Both the position numbers and the translations under genes were made by a program. From positions 1 through 64,000 of the forward strand of contig CAOYAN010000008.1 in NCBI GenBank assembly GCA_948562205.1: 64,000 nucleotides of DNA. The letters run 5' to 3'. The notes below the pieces were generated by a model. It did no database searches. It was not told where the DNA came from and worked only from the letters and a program-made list of their open reading frames with translations. The DNA comes from an uncultured Clostridia bacterium. GTDB lineage: Bacteria > Bacillota > Clostridia > TANB77 > CAG-465. Below, in pieces: positions 1 to 10,215 of this stretch (position 1 is the first letter of the stretch; every line of letters begins with the position of its first letter).

Positions 1-12
1 GTGAACATTCTT

Positions 13-42
13 AGTATAACACAATTCGATAACTTTTGTCAA
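13..42 (-). promoter_or_regulatory. Sigma-A promoter reading off the left edge
   Basis: On the minus strand there is a TTGACA box (37..42), an 18-nt spacer and TATACT (13..18). It faces left, so it should drive a gene outside the window. A second TTGACA lies further upstream at 140..145 with a poorer -10. The rest of the first 200 bases is T-rich and contains no convincing gene. Confidence 0.6.
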
Positions 43-196
43 TACTTTTTTAAAATTTTTTTCAACTTTTTTTATTCTCTTTTTTTGACTTCTTTTATCT
101 CTTTGTGACGTGTATTATCTTACCACTTTTCTTCCTCTTTGTCAACACTTTTTTATATATTTTTTAATATTTTTTAAAAAAATTTTTAAAGCTACT

Positions 197-229
197 AAAA
201 AAGCATATCTTAATCAACTAAAATATGCC
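197..229 (-). terminator. Intrinsic terminator of the M15 peptidase gene
   Basis: On the minus strand GCATAT pairs with ATATGC across an AT-rich loop, and a run of six T follows. It lies just after the stop codon of the carboxypeptidase gene. Confidence 0.65.
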
Positions 230-239
230 TCTTTATATA

Positions 240-1859
240 TTAAATTCCTAAATATTCTTCCAAACACAATCCACTATTATATACATCTGTAGCAAGTGGA
301 TTACCCAAATACCTGACATGCCATGGTTCATACTTATATCCTGTAATATGCTCTTTTCCTTTTGGATATCTTATTATAAAACCATACTTATAACAATTCT
401 TTTCTAACCATTTTCCCTCAGCTGTATATGCATAATCATCATCAACCCATCCAAGATCAAAAGCAAGCCCTGTTTGATGTTCCGATTTACCAGGCTCAGC
501 AGAAAAAGTATCAGCCTCGGCTTTACCATAAGTATTAACATACCTATTATAAAGACCTCTTTGTGTATCATAAGATCTAAAACCCGACATTATTTCTAAA
601 CTAAAACCACTACTTACTGCATCATTTTTCATTTCATAATATGCGCTAAGTGCTGTTTTATCTATACCTGGATTATAAGTAGCAGGTAGAGAATATTTTT
701 TATTTGCTATAAGCACTCCATTAATATATGTAAGTCCTGCATTATTATCAACAATTTGGGGTATTTCTACAACTTTTATTTTTATATTAGTCTCTACTAT
801 TGGTTTCTCTTTTGTTTTAATTATTATATCACATTCTCCAATATTATTGCCATGTAGGTTTCCTTCATTATCAACTGTTACAATATTTTCATCTAGACTT
901 TCAAAAACAAGCTCTTTATTTATAGCATCTTCTGGATAAACACTAACATTTATTTTAGTATTTTTACCAATTCCTATCTCAACATTTTGTTTATCTGGTC
1001 TTATTTCAAGAGCTACTGGTATTACTCTGATAGTTATTTCTTTTTTTATATTTGTAATGTCTTCACTAATTTCTATCACATATTCACCAGCCTCTTTAGC
1101 ATTTATAATGCCATCTGAAGAAATAGACAAAGCCTCACTATTACTTTTAAAATTAAAATTACTAACTGTCGCATTATCTGGATATGTTTTAGTAATCAAA
1201 TCTAAACTAGTATTATTTTTAATCTCTAATACTTCATTTTCAATTATTATATCTTCTAGTGGAACATTTACAATAATATACTTATTACATGTATCATCTT
1301 CTATATTAAAATTTATATAACCGTCTTTAACATCCAAGGCTTTTTTATATAAAATTGTTTCATCATTTTCGAACTTATACACATCTAAAATTTTATTTTC
1401 TCTCATATTATCAGAAAGCTTAAGTTTTATATTTCCCACGCCATATCTGTCTTGAAAATCTGTAAAATCTACTATACATACTCTCAAATTTTTAAACTTT
1501 TCATTTGTACTTATTTCATCATATATATCTATATTAAAATCATAATATTTAGAAAAATTATAACTAGGAATAGATATAGTATAATTCTTACCTATAAAGT
1601 TTACTTCTTTTTTATTTTCCTTGATATACTCTATTGTTTTATTCCAAATTAACATATATTTAAAATTATAATATATATCTATTTCTTCTTCACTGCTAGA
1701 TGTAATATATTTATATAATTTATAATTTCTAAAATTATATATACCAATTATTATACCAATAAATAAAAATGCTATAAGAAAAATAACAATAAGTATCTTA
1801 GTAATTTTTGACTTTTTCCCACCTTTTCTAGTAATATTATCTGCTTGTCCCTTTTCCAT
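240..1859 (-). CDS. Membrane-anchored D,D-/L,D-carboxypeptidase, peptidase M15B (VanY family), with Ig-like domains
   Basis: Predicted zinc carboxypeptidase trimming D-alanine from peptidoglycan stem peptides outside the cell. Residues 19-42 form one membrane anchor after a Lys-rich cytoplasmic tail. A region of unknown fold follows, then two Ig-like modules (about 204-280 and 283-365, the second like Big_2). The C-terminal VanY domain (about 385-520) has the zinc motif SEHQTGLAFD (His461, Asp468) and the EPWH motif (Glu511, His514), so the catalytic set looks complete. A strong AAGGAGAGG precedes the ATG. It follows a small membrane protein gene by 19 nt, so the two may be co-transcribed. 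VanY relatives include resistance enzymes, but nothing nearby suggests a van cluster, so a housekeeping wall role is more likely. Confidence 0.88.
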   Translation of the reverse strand: MEKGQADNITRKGGKKSKITKILIVIFLIAFLFIGIIIGIYNFRNYKLYKYITSSSEEEIDIYYNFKYMLIWNKTIEYIKENKKEVNFIGKNYTISIPSYNFSKYYDFNIDIYDEISTNEKFKNLRVCIVDFTDFQDRYGVGNIKLKLSDNMRENKILDVYKFENDETILYKKALDVKDGYINFNIEDDTCNKYIIVNVPLEDIIIENEVLEIKNNTSLDLITKTYPDNATVSNFNFKSNSEALSISSDGIINAKEAGEYVIEISEDITNIKKEITIRVIPVALEIRPDKQNVEIGIGKNTKINVSVYPEDAINKELVFESLDENIVTVDNEGNLHGNNIGECDIIIKTKEKPIVETNIKIKVVEIPQIVDNNAGLTYINGVLIANKKYSLPATYNPGIDKTALSAYYEMKNDAVSSGFSLEIMSGFRSYDTQRGLYNRYVNTYGKAEADTFSAEPGKSEHQTGLAFDLGWVDDDYAYTAEGKWLEKNCYKYGFIIRYPKGKEHITGYKYEPWHVRYLGNPLATDVYNSGLCLEEYLGI

Positions 1860-1878
1860 ATCAACCTCTCCTTATGCA

Positions 1879-2541
1879 TTAATTTAATTTCATTCCAAGT
1901 AACTTATATTTTCCATATTCACTAAATTTATTTCTTTCAATCTGATAAGTAATATTAAAAGATTTACTATCACTAATATAGTATTTAATCATAATTTCAT
2001 AAGTATAATAATCTAATTCATTAAAATCTATTAAAACTTCTCTTTTATATGGAGATATATCGCCATATATAGAAAGCAAAGCTATAAGTTTTTTATTACT
2101 ATCAAAATAAATACTATTTTCTATATCTATACTACGATTACCAAAGAAAGAATAAATTACACTTTTAAGTGTTGCTTTATCAACATACCCCTTAGAATAA
2201 TATATCGTACCATCTTTTTCATAATTATACTCGTCTTCAAAGTGTTCAATTTTCCCCATAAATTCATTTTGATTACTAATAATATACTTTACTGCAATAT
2301 CTATTATCTGTTCATCATTTAAGAGAAAATCTTTATTATCATATACTTGTAGTGACTCTATTATATTTTTATCAAATGTTTTTACATATTCATATATTTC
2401 CTCTTTAATTTTATCATTTGCAGAATTTAAAGTCAATTCACTATCCACATAATATAAACTGATATTTCCTAGCGAATAATATATTATATTCAAAATGACA
2501 AACACAGTTACTATAACATATAACAAAACATATTTTTTCAT
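1879..2541 (-). CDS. Hypothetical membrane-anchored protein
   Basis: About 220 residues with one N-terminal hydrophobic segment that starts almost at the methionine, followed by a hydrophilic domain rich in Tyr, Lys and Asp. This suggests a protein anchored in the membrane with an outward domain. I recognise no family. The frame stays open to 2592, but the ATG at 2541 directly precedes the basic-hydrophobic signal sequence and is preferred; its ribosome site (GGTGGT) is weak. It lies 19 nt upstream of the carboxypeptidase gene, so a shared envelope role is possible but inferred only from position. Confidence 0.6.
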   Translation of the reverse strand: MKKYVLLYVIVTVFVILNIIYYSLGNISLYYVDSELTLNSANDKIKEEIYEYVKTFDKNIIESLQVYDNKDFLLNDEQIIDIAVKYIISNQNEFMGKIEHFEDEYNYEKDGTIYYSKGYVDKATLKSVIYSFFGNRSIDIENSIYFDSNKKLIALLSIYGDISPYKREVLIDFNELDYYTYEIMIKYYISDSKSFNITYQIERNKFSEYGKYKLLGMKLN

Positions 2542-2598
2542 ATATACCACCAATAAAAATCTAACATAAAACTCATACTTATTACAATACATACGACA

Positions 2599-2632
2599 AA
2601 AATACTAGCTATTTGACAATAACTAGTATTTT
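2599..2632 (-). terminator. Intrinsic terminator of the zinc-ribbon gene
   Basis: A perfect 10-bp stem (AAAATACTAG with CTAGTATTTT) and a 14-nt loop, followed on the minus strand by a T run. It separates the zinc-ribbon gene from the membrane-protein/carboxypeptidase pair. Confidence 0.8.
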
Positions 2633-2645
2633 ATATATTCATATT

Positions 2646-3155
2646 TTAAAACTTAAATCCACATTTTGCACAAAACTTAGCTTTTGACTCACAAATCTGT
2701 CCACAAGTTGGACATACTTTATCCTCATTTTTCTCTTCTTTTTTAGTTTCCTTTTTATTTTCTTTAATTTTTACTGGTTTTTGTTTTTCTCCACAGTTTT
2801 GACAAAATGTACTTGCTACAGGTATCATTTCCCCACAAGTATTACATACTCTTATACCCTTATTATATAGTATTTTAGTATTCATATCTAAAATTTCTAA
2901 ATTACTTTTATCTATCTTTTTACACTCTTTAGTAAATACCTTACCTACATCTTCACCAGATTTATACATATCATATACAGTTTTTCCCATTTCTTTGTAT
3001 ATCTCCTCTATATCTGCCTCTTTATCAGATATAGCAAGTTTTAATTTTGTCTCTTCAATTAATTTACCAGATTTATCAGCAACAGTATTATATGTACTTG
3101 TAGCAGTACTACCAACAATTTTTGATATTTCTTCTATTTTTTTCATAAATTCCAT
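2646..3155 (-). CDS. Double zinc-ribbon protein of unknown function
   Basis: A 169-residue soluble protein. The N-terminal ~95 residues look helical and charged. Two CxxC...CxxC zinc ribbons follow: CNTCG...CQNCG near residue 103 and CPTCG...CAKCG near residue 148, separated by a Lys/Glu-rich linker. Such ribbons occur in many poorly studied Firmicutes proteins and do not fix a function. The start has a strong AAGGGGG site. It sits just downstream of clpC but has its own promoter (TTGAAT-N17-TATATA), so it is probably separately expressed. Could be an adaptor or chaperone-like protein; unproven. Confidence 0.75.
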   Translation of the reverse strand: MEFMKKIEEISKIVGSTATSTYNTVADKSGKLIEETKLKLAISDKEADIEEIYKEMGKTVYDMYKSGEDVGKVFTKECKKIDKSNLEILDMNTKILYNKGIRVCNTCGEMIPVASTFCQNCGEKQKPVKIKENKKETKKEEKNEDKVCPTCGQICESKAKFCAKCGFKF

Positions 3156-3176
3156 GATTATTCCCCCTTATATTAC

Positions 3177-3205
3177 TATATAACACAAGAATAAAAAATA
3201 TTCAA
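3177..3205 (-). promoter_or_regulatory. Sigma-A promoter of the zinc-ribbon gene
   Basis: TTGAAT (3200..3205), a 17-nt spacer, then TATATA (3177..3182) on the minus strand in the short gap between clpC and the zinc-ribbon gene. Confidence 0.5.
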
Positions 3206-3210
3206 CATAC

Positions 3211-5640
3211 CTATTTAGATTTAATTACAATTTTATCATCTATATAGTCAATTTCTACGCTACTATTATCTTTTATCTTACTATCTAATATTGCTTCAGC
3301 AAAAGCATCCTCAATATGTGATTGTATAGCTCTTTTAAGAGGTCTTGCGCCATAAGTTTCATCAAAACCTACTTTACTAATATAGCTTACTACATTATCA
3401 GTTATATTAACCTTTATATTACGAGCCTTAGCTCTTTGTATAAACTCATCTAGCATAATCTTTGTTATTTTCTCTACATTTTCATGGTTTAATTTCTTAA
3501 ATACTATAATATCATCTAATCTGTTTAAAAATTCAGGTCTAAATATCTTTTTTAATTCATCCATTACTTGAGTCTTTGTTTTTTCATATTCCCTTTCTTT
3601 ATCTTCTTTAGTCACAAAGCCAATTGAATGTTTTTCAACAATATTTCTTGCCCCAGCATTTGAAGTCATTATAATTACTGTATTTTTAAAGCTAACTGTT
3701 CTACCATTCGAATCTGTTAATCTACCATCATCTAAAATCTGTAATAATACATTAAATACATCTGGATGTGCTTTTTCTATTTCATCAAACAAAATTATAC
3801 TATATGGTTTACGTCTTACTTGTTCTGTTAATTGTCCACCATCATCAAATCCAACATATCCTGGAGGTGCACCTATAAGTTTTGATACACTATGGGGCTC
3901 CATATACTCTGACATATCAAGTCTTATCATAGAATTTTCACTACCAAATAAATTATGTGCTAGTGATTTAGTAAGTTCTGTTTTACCAACACCAGTAGGT
4001 CCAAGTAACATAAATGATCCAATAGGTCTATTCTCATCTTTTAGTCCCACTCTTGCTCTTTTTATAGCTCTAGCTAAACTATCTACTGCTTCATCTTGCC
4101 CAATTACTCTTTTCTTTAGATTATCATTTAAATCTTTTAGTTTTTGAGCTTCTGTTTCAGTAAGTTTACTAATAGGTATTTTTGTCCACTCTGATATAAC
4201 ATTACAAATATCTTCTTCTGTTACAGATACTTCCATATCACGATTTTTCTTTTCCCATTTTTCCTTTTCTTTAGATAATTTTTCCTTTAATTCTTTTTCT
4301 TTATCTCTACAACTTGCAGCCATTTCAAAAGACTGAGAAATTATTGCTTCTTCTTTTTCTTTAGATAGCTTTTCTATATCTTTTTCAATTTTTGATATAT
4401 TTTTTGGCATAGTTATAGTTTTAAGTTTTACTTTTGAACACGCCTCATCTATTAAATCAATTGCCTTGTCTGGCAAAAATCTATCATTTATATATCTTTG
4501 AGATAATATAACTGCACTATTTATTGCCTTATCACTAATTTTTACTTTATGATGAGCCTCATATTTATCTTTTAATCCCTTTAATATTTTTATACTATCT
4601 TCTGTATTTGGCTCATCTACTACTACACTTTGAAATCTTCTCTCTAGTGCACTATCCTTTTCTATATACTTTCTATACTCATTTAGAGTAGTAGCTCCTA
4701 TAATTTGTACCTCTCCTCGTGATAATAAAGGCTTTAATATATTTGCTGCATCCATAGCACCTTCTGCTGATCCAGCACCAATTATTGTATGTAATTCATC
4801 TATAAAAAGTATTACATTTCCATCCTTTTGAATTTCTTGTAAAGATTTTTTAAGTCTCTCTTCAAAATCACCTCTATATTTTGCACCTGCAATCATAGAT
4901 GACATATCAAGTGTTACAATTCTTTTATTTTTCAAAACTTCTGGAACATTACCATTTACGATCATTTGTGCAAGTCCCTCTACAACAGCGGTTTTACCAA
5001 CTCCAGGCTCACCAATAAGTACAGGATTATTTTTTGTTCTCCTACTTAATATTTCTATTACTCTTTGTATTTCACTACCTCTCCCAATAACTGGATCTAA
5101 TTTATTTTGTTTTGCAAATGAAGTCAAATCCTTTCCATACTGATTAAGAGTAGGAGTATATGATACATTTCCATCACCAAATTCTTCACTTGAATTACTA
5201 GTTGGAGACTCATCACTAAGCAGTCTTAATAAATCTGTAAAGATTTTTTGAGGATCTATATTTGCATCAATTAATATTCTTACAGCAACACTATCAATTT
5301 CTCTCATAAGGGAAAGTAATATATGTTCTGTTCCAACATAGTTTTGACCCATTTTTTTAGATTCTCTTACACTATTTTCTATAATTCTTTTAGCTCTAGG
5401 TGTAAATTCTACATTCTCGCTCATAGTACTCATTATTCCATCTATTTTTATTATTTCATCTGCTATGTATTCACTAGTTATTCCTTGTTTTGATAATATT
5501 TTACTTGCAAGACCTTCTCCTTCTTCTACAAGTCCATACAATATATGCTCAGTTCCTATAAAAGAATAATTATTTTCTATTGAAAATTCTTTTGCAAGTT
5601 CTAATACTTTACTTGCTCTACCTGTAAACTCATACATCAT
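3211..5640 (-). CDS. clpC: ATP-dependent Clp protease ATP-binding subunit ClpC
   Basis: Hsp100 unfoldase that feeds substrates to ClpP. In Firmicutes, McsB-marked phospho-arginine proteins bind its N-terminal domain. Visible in order: two Clp-N repeats (residues 1-145), the first AAA module with Walker A GEPGVGKT (about 210-217) and Walker B LFIDELHT, a UVR-type coiled middle region, the second AAA module with GPTGVGKTE and LFDEIEKAH, and an IGF tripeptide in the position of the ClpP-binding loop. Its 809 residues fit the family. It is the last gene of ctsR-mcsA-mcsB-clpC; its ATG overlaps the mcsB stop codon, indicating coupled translation under CtsR control. Confidence 0.97.
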   Translation of the reverse strand: MMYEFTGRASKVLELAKEFSIENNYSFIGTEHILYGLVEEGEGLASKILSKQGITSEYIADEIIKIDGIMSTMSENVEFTPRAKRIIENSVRESKKMGQNYVGTEHILLSLMREIDSVAVRILIDANIDPQKIFTDLLRLLSDESPTSNSSEEFGDGNVSYTPTLNQYGKDLTSFAKQNKLDPVIGRGSEIQRVIEILSRRTKNNPVLIGEPGVGKTAVVEGLAQMIVNGNVPEVLKNKRIVTLDMSSMIAGAKYRGDFEERLKKSLQEIQKDGNVILFIDELHTIIGAGSAEGAMDAANILKPLLSRGEVQIIGATTLNEYRKYIEKDSALERRFQSVVVDEPNTEDSIKILKGLKDKYEAHHKVKISDKAINSAVILSQRYINDRFLPDKAIDLIDEACSKVKLKTITMPKNISKIEKDIEKLSKEKEEAIISQSFEMAASCRDKEKELKEKLSKEKEKWEKKNRDMEVSVTEEDICNVISEWTKIPISKLTETEAQKLKDLNDNLKKRVIGQDEAVDSLARAIKRARVGLKDENRPIGSFMLLGPTGVGKTELTKSLAHNLFGSENSMIRLDMSEYMEPHSVSKLIGAPPGYVGFDDGGQLTEQVRRKPYSIILFDEIEKAHPDVFNVLLQILDDGRLTDSNGRTVSFKNTVIIMTSNAGARNIVEKHSIGFVTKEDKEREYEKTKTQVMDELKKIFRPEFLNRLDDIIVFKKLNHENVEKITKIMLDEFIQRAKARNIKVNITDNVVSYISKVGFDETYGARPLKRAIQSHIEDAFAEAILDSKIKDNSSVEIDYIDDKIVIKSK

Positions 5641-6638
5641 TTCTCAAGCTCCTTTCTTATAAATCTTGCTCTTTTTTCATTTTCTTCATCCCTATCAAAT
5701 TCTTCTTTTAATATTGTACTAAGAGTACTAGATAGAGTAGAGTTCATTAAAGTTTGTACTTTTTCTAAATTTATATCTTTGATTATTCCAACAGATACAC
5801 CAAACCTTAATTTAGACATTAGTTTTATACTTTCTTCTTCATCAATTATTCTAGCATTTTTTAAAACTCCATATGCTCTATACACTTCGTTTTCAATTAC
5901 TAACCTATTATTTTTAAGTAATATTTTTCTTGCATCTTTTTCTTGCTCTATTATAGTATGTATAATTGCATTCATATTATTAATTATATCCTCATCGCTT
6001 GCTCCAAGTGTTTTTCTATTAGATATTTGATAAATATAGCCATAACTATTAGTATTTTCTCCATAAAGACCTCTTACAGAAAGTCCTATACTTACTGCTT
6101 GATCTAACAGTTTGTTTAATAGTCTAAGTTTTGCAAGACCTGGTAAATGTAACATAACTGATACTCTAAGCCCAGTACCTATACAAGTTGGACAGGCAGT
6201 TATATAACCATAATTATCATTTTGTGCAAACTCTAAATTTTTAGAAATATCTTTTGTAAACTTTAATAAATTATCATAACAACTATCAATATTTAAACCA
6301 CTTTCAAATGATTGAATTCTTAAATGATCTTCTTCATTTATCATAGCTACAAGTCTACAATCATCGTTTGTTATAATTGCACTATTTGTATCATCTATTA
6401 TTTCCTTTGAGATTAAATGTTTTTCTGCAAGACTACCTTTTGTATGTACATCTATATCTTTTAGTCGCAACACATTATATTTTTTCTTATCAATACTATT
6501 TTCTATTTTTTCTATAATTTTTTCCTTTTCTTTTTTATTCATCATATTAGGAAATTTTTCATCTTTAATATTTCTTGCATATCTTATTCTTGTAGAAATA
6601 ACTACATCTGAATTTTTAGAAACTTCATTATACCACAT
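5637..6638 (-). CDS. mcsB: Protein-arginine kinase McsB
   Basis: Phosphorylates arginine residues on proteins, marking them for ClpC-ClpP, and controls CtsR. Homologous to phosphagen kinases: an N-terminal SxRxRxARN motif (STRIRYARN), a [10 protein letters not shown] segment around the catalytic cysteine, and an RGLYGENT guanidino-region motif. Its 333 residues are near the usual 350. It lies 8 nt after mcsA and overlaps clpC by 4 nt, so the operon is tightly coupled. Upstream control is by the CtsR box before ctsR. Confidence 0.96.
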   Translation of the reverse strand: MWYNEVSKNSDVVISTRIRYARNIKDEKFPNMMNKKEKEKIIEKIENSIDKKKYNVLRLKDIDVHTKGSLAEKHLISKEIIDDTNSAIITNDDCRLVAMINEEDHLRIQSFESGLNIDSCYDNLLKFTKDISKNLEFAQNDNYGYITACPTCIGTGLRVSVMLHLPGLAKLRLLNKLLDQAVSIGLSVRGLYGENTNSYGYIYQISNRKTLGASDEDIINNMNAIIHTIIEQEKDARKILLKNNRLVIENEVYRAYGVLKNARIIDEEESIKLMSKLRFGVSVGIIKDINLEKVQTLMNSTLSSTLSTILKEEFDRDEENEKRARFIRKELEK

Positions 6639-6646
6639 AATTACAC

Positions 6647-7129
6647 CTACCTTTTCTCTATTTTCTTTATTTTATCACGTACAGTTGCTGCCTCTTCATA
6701 TTTTTCTTCTTTTACTAACTTTTCTAGTTTTTGTTTTAGTATATTAATATCATTTTCATTATTATTAGCACTACTATTATTTTCATTTAATTTTTTTACA
6801 TTTTTTATATGTCTATTTTTTCCGTGAATTTTTAATAATAAATTATCTACACTATCTTCAAATACATCATAACAATGATCACATCCAAAAAGTCCAGTCT
6901 TTTTATAATCATCTAATGTATATCCACATTTATCACACTTTACTTCTTCTATAAAGTTTGGAAACTCAGAAAACATAGTTGTAAACATTGGTGCAAATGA
7001 ATTAGAAAGATTAATAACACCTAATTTTTCAGCACATTCATAACAAAGATTTAGTTCCTGCTTTTTGCCATTAATATTTTCACTATATTTAATATTTGCT
7101 TCTCTCTTTTTACAATTATTACATTTCAT
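6647..7129 (-). CDS. mcsA: McsA, zinc-binding activator of McsB
   Basis: Adaptor that binds zinc and stimulates the McsB arginine kinase. CxxC pairs are visible: CNNC and CYEC near the N-terminus, and CDKC with CDHC near residues 85-105. A UVR motif lies at the C-terminus (about 125-160), matching the UVR segment of ClpC. A GTG at 7138 also opens the frame, but it abuts the GGAG site; the ATG at 7129 has proper spacing and gives the family-like start MKCNNC. Sits between ctsR and mcsB. Confidence 0.95.
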   Translation of the reverse strand: MKCNNCKKREANIKYSENINGKKQELNLCYECAEKLGVINLSNSFAPMFTTMFSEFPNFIEEVKCDKCGYTLDDYKKTGLFGCDHCYDVFEDSVDNLLLKIHGKNRHIKNVKKLNENNSSANNNENDINILKQKLEKLVKEEKYEEAATVRDKIKKIEKR

Positions 7130-7141
7130 AAAACTCACTCC

Positions 7142-7588
7142 TTATACTAAATTAATAATTAAATGTTTAAAAATGTCTGCTCTAACAAAATCTCTTTTAG
7201 ATGTATCAACTTGATTTAGACTTTTATCAGATACAGCAATTTTTATTAAGTCTGCCTCTCTACTAGTTATAACATTATATCTTACAAACTCTTTCAAGTA
7301 AATGTCTACGACACTTTGTGACATTTTTCGACCTATCTTTTCTATAATCTTAGATAAATACATAGACTTACTTAGATCAATTTTATTAATCCTAATATAG
7401 CCCCCTCCACCTCGTCTACTTTCAACGGAAAATCCAAGTTCTGGTATAAATCTTGTTGATATAACATAATTTATTTGAGATGGAACACAGTTAAACCTAT
7501 TTGCAAGCTCACTTCTACTAAGTTCAACACTTTCTTCATCTGCTATTATATCTCTTATATACTCTTCTATCATATCTGATATTTTCAT
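7142..7588 (-). CDS. ctsR: CtsR, transcriptional repressor of class III heat-shock genes
   Basis: Dimeric winged-helix repressor of clp genes, heat-sensitive and regulated with McsA/McsB. The N-terminal DNA-binding region contains the conserved RSELANRFNCVPSQINYVI segment and the glycine-rich wing SRRGGGGYIRI. Its 148 residues match the family. First gene of the operon; its own promoter carries a clear CtsR operator, implying autoregulation. Confidence 0.97.
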   Translation of the reverse strand: MKISDMIEEYIRDIIADEESVELSRSELANRFNCVPSQINYVISTRFIPELGFSVESRRGGGGYIRINKIDLSKSMYLSKIIEKIGRKMSQSVVDIYLKEFVRYNVITSREADLIKIAVSDKSLNQVDTSKRDFVRADIFKHLIINLV

Positions 7589-7607
7589 TTCCTCACCTCT
7601 TTTTAAC

Positions 7608-7653
7608 TTTGACTTTCTTTGACTATTATATTACAAAAAATGTACTTTGTCAA
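7608..7653 (-). promoter_or_regulatory. ctsR operon promoter with CtsR operator
   Basis: On the minus strand: TTGACA (7648..7653), a 17-nt spacer, TATAAT (7625..7630), and directly after it the tandem AGTCAAAGAAAGTCAAA (7608..7624). The last fits the known CtsR heptad repeat (GTCAAANANRGTCAAA). A repressor bound there would block RNA polymerase just downstream of the -10 box. Confidence 0.92.
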
Positions 7654-7674
7654 GTACACTTCTTTAAATCATTA

Positions 7675-8337
7675 TTATACAATATCTAAAATTTCGTCCA
7701 TAGATTTAATAATATAATCAGGTTCTATTAAAATCTCCTCTTTTTTCTTCCACTTATTTTCTATATTTTGATCAAACCAAATAGTATCCATTCCCAAAAT
7801 CTTAGCACCTGATAAATCCTCTAATAATTCATCACTTACAAATGCTATTTTTGAATATTCATTTTTAGGTATATCCTCAAAAGCCTTAACATACACTTTT
7901 ATATTCGGTTTTCTTTCTCCTACTTCTTCAGATATTATAATTTTCTTGAAATATTTTTTTATATCTTCACGTTCTAAAATATAATTAACATTTCTAATAG
8001 AATTATTACTAATAATTCCTAAATAATATCCTTTTTCATATAATTTCGTTATTATACTTTTAGTCTCATCATCTAATATATGTGAATTTAAAAGTAACAT
8101 ATCAATTTTTTCAAGGTCTTCCTTTGATATATTTAAAATTAATGATAATTCTTCATATATTTCTCTTTCTGATATTTTCCCAAGCGAATTTAATATTTGA
8201 TAATTTTTCCATTTTTTAAATATATCATTCCACACTAAATTATATTTACTAAGTATTGAATTTATTTCATTATCTACATTTTTAAATTTACTAATTAGTG
8301 TATAACCCCAATCGAAAAATACATATTTATACTTCAT
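7675..8337 (-). CDS. HAD-superfamily hydrolase
   Basis: Rossmann-type HAD fold of 220 residues. Motif I is FFDWGYTL (Asp nucleophile near residue 9), motif II is GIISNNS (Ser), motif III is the Lys in GERKPN, and motif IV is FVSDELLEDL. The cap domain lies between motifs I and II, as in subfamily IA. The second Asp usual in motif I of phosphatases (DxD) is Gly here, so phosphatase activity is uncertain. Substrate unknown. It begins 3 nt after the stop of the upstream membrane-protein gene, so the two are probably co-transcribed. Confidence 0.8.
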   Translation of the reverse strand: MKYKYVFFDWGYTLISKFKNVDNEINSILSKYNLVWNDIFKKWKNYQILNSLGKISEREIYEELSLILNISKEDLEKIDMLLLNSHILDDETKSIITKLYEKGYYLGIISNNSIRNVNYILEREDIKKYFKKIIISEEVGERKPNIKVYVKAFEDIPKNEYSKIAFVSDELLEDLSGAKILGMDTIWFDQNIENKWKKKEEILIEPDYIIKSMDEILDIV

Positions 8338-8340
8338 AAT

Positions 8341-8847
8341 TTACTCCCTTAATTTATTATTTCTAATAGCAAATATAAATATTGGAGCTATAGCAGTACC
8401 TGTAAGTACTGTAAATACTGTCATAATTACAGCCTTATCACTAAACTTTTTATAAAGTTTATGATATGCTATATACATTAATACTGATACTGCAATACAA
8501 TATATTGCAACTATAATACCAAATATTATTAATGGAATGTATACTATCTCAGAATTTGCAAATTCTTCAGTAAAAGTCATAAGTATTCCTAATATAATTC
8601 CAAGTAATGATGATATACCATTAGATATTACAAGTAATATTCCAGCAGTATTATTTATTCCAAGTTTGCCTAACATATATTGACTAGCATAAGGTATCCA
8701 TGAAAGCCATGGTGCTTTCTCTCCCATAGTCTCACCCATTTTCATTAAACCAAAACCAGTAAATACATAGTTCATAATTGAAATCATTGATCCTACAATA
8801 GCAAAACACATTAAAAATGCTGATGCAAACAAAACAGAAATTACCAT
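8341..8847 (-). CDS. Hypothetical four-helix membrane protein
   Basis: 168 residues with about four hydrophobic segments (near 5-28, 62-88, 97-125, 140-162) and a short conserved-looking loop with KAPWLSWIPYASQY between the first two. Likely a small integral membrane protein. Similar uncharacterised proteins occur in Clostridia, but I cannot name a family. A GGAGGT site precedes the ATG. It lies just after rpoD and immediately before the HAD hydrolase, so it may be part of the rpoD transcription unit. Confidence 0.65.
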   Translation of the reverse strand: MVISVLFASAFLMCFAIVGSMISIMNYVFTGFGLMKMGETMGEKAPWLSWIPYASQYMLGKLGINNTAGILLVISNGISSLLGIILGILMTFTEEFANSEIVYIPLIIFGIIVAIYCIAVSVLMYIAYHKLYKKFSDKAVIMTVFTVLTGTAIAPIFIFAIRNNKLRE

Positions 8848-8857
8848 CTAATACCTC

Positions 8858-10195
8858 CTATGACTCAGAATTCATGAAGTCTTTTAATCTTTTACTACGA
8901 CTTGGATGTCTTAGTTTTCTTAAAGCCTTAGCTTCAATTTGTCTAATACGCTCACGAGTTACATCAAATTCTCTACCTACTTCTTCCAATGTTCTCATTC
9001 TTCCATCTTGTAGACCAAATCTTAATTTTAACACCTTAGCTTCTCTTGGAGTAAGTGTCTCCATTACTTCTTCAATATGTTCTCTAAGTAGTACATCTGC
9101 TGCTTGTTCAGATGGAGATGGTGCATCTTCATCTGGTATAAAGTTACCTAGATTACTTTCGTCTTCTTCACCAACTGGTGTTTCAAGAGAGATTGGCTCT
9201 TGTGCAACTTTCATAACTTCTCTTACTTTTTCAACAGGCATCTCTAATTCTTGTGCTACTTCTTCTGGTGTTGGCTCTCTACCTAAAGTTTGTAATAGAT
9301 GTCTTGATGTTCTAATTAATTTATTTATTGTCTCAACCATATGTACAGGTATTCTTATAGTTCTTGCTTGATCTGCAATTGCTCTAGTTATTGCTTGTCT
9401 TATCCACCATGTAGCATATGTACTAAATTTAAATCCTTTTGATTGATCAAATTTATCAACAGCTTTTATAAGACCTAAATTTCCTTCTTGTATTAAATCA
9501 AGGAAATGCATACCTCTACCAATATATTTTTTAGCAATACTTACAACAAGTCTTAAATTCGATTCAATAAGTTGTTTTTTAGCTTCTTTATCCCCCTTTA
9601 GCATTTTCTCAGCAAGTATATTTTCTTCTTCATATGTAAGAAGTCTTATCTTACCTATTTCTTTTAAAAACATTTTTACAGGATCATCAACATTTAAATT
9701 TTCTACAAAAGACATATCTTTCATATCTTGAAATAACATATCTTTTTCTATTTCATCAATGTCTTCTAAGTTAGGCTCAATATCTAATTCTGCCATAGAA
9801 GATACTGTTTCTGTACTTACTGTAACTGTATCATCATCTTCCTCTTCATCATCTTTAATATCAGACACAGCAGCATATTTTTTTAAGTTTTTTTCTTGTT
9901 CATTATCTTCTAATATAATATTTATATTAGCATTTGATAATTCATCATATATTTTACTAACTTGTTCAGGTGTAAAGTCTTCATCACTTAGGAAGTTTAC
10001 CATATCTTTATATGTTACAGTATTATCTTTTACTGCTTTTTTAATAAATTCTGCTACCTTTTCTTTTTGTTTATCATTCATTTTAGTAGAATTACTTGTA
10101 CTATTTTTTTCACTATTAGCTATATATTTATTTGATTTAGCTATTAATTCATTATTATTTTTTTCATTTTCATTTAATTTTGTACTTTTATCCAT
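8858..10195 (-). CDS. rpoD: RNA polymerase primary sigma factor (sigma-A)
   Basis: Housekeeping sigma factor. The 445-residue protein has a polar N-terminus, a region 1.1-like segment (about 45-95), an acidic linker, then region 1.2 ([13 protein letters not shown]), region 2 with the -10 binding helix ([17 protein letters not shown]), region 3 and region 4 with the -35 reading helix ([17 protein letters not shown]). All promoters called here as TTGACA/TATAAT would be its targets. It follows dnaG by 20 nt, the classical dnaG-rpoD macromolecular-synthesis arrangement. Confidence 0.97.
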   Translation of the reverse strand: MDKSTKLNENEKNNNELIAKSNKYIANSEKNSTSNSTKMNDKQKEKVAEFIKKAVKDNTVTYKDMVNFLSDEDFTPEQVSKIYDELSNANINIILEDNEQEKNLKKYAAVSDIKDDEEEDDDTVTVSTETVSSMAELDIEPNLEDIDEIEKDMLFQDMKDMSFVENLNVDDPVKMFLKEIGKIRLLTYEEENILAEKMLKGDKEAKKQLIESNLRLVVSIAKKYIGRGMHFLDLIQEGNLGLIKAVDKFDQSKGFKFSTYATWWIRQAITRAIADQARTIRIPVHMVETINKLIRTSRHLLQTLGREPTPEEVAQELEMPVEKVREVMKVAQEPISLETPVGEEDESNLGNFIPDEDAPSPSEQAADVLLREHIEEVMETLTPREAKVLKLRFGLQDGRMRTLEEVGREFDVTRERIRQIEAKALRKLRHPSRSKRLKDFMNSES

Positions 10196-10215
10196 TTATT
10201 TAAAACTTCCTTTCA

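Noticed and set aside
110..292. 60-codon plus-strand frame at the left end
   Set aside because: Phe/Leu/Tyr-rich product from T-rich sequence, overlapping the terminator and the end of the carboxypeptidase gene.
240..1859. Calling the M15 peptidase a vancomycin-resistance gene (vanY)
   Set aside because: The domain matches the family, but no vanS, vanR, vanH or ligase genes are near and the Ig-like modules suggest a wall enzyme.
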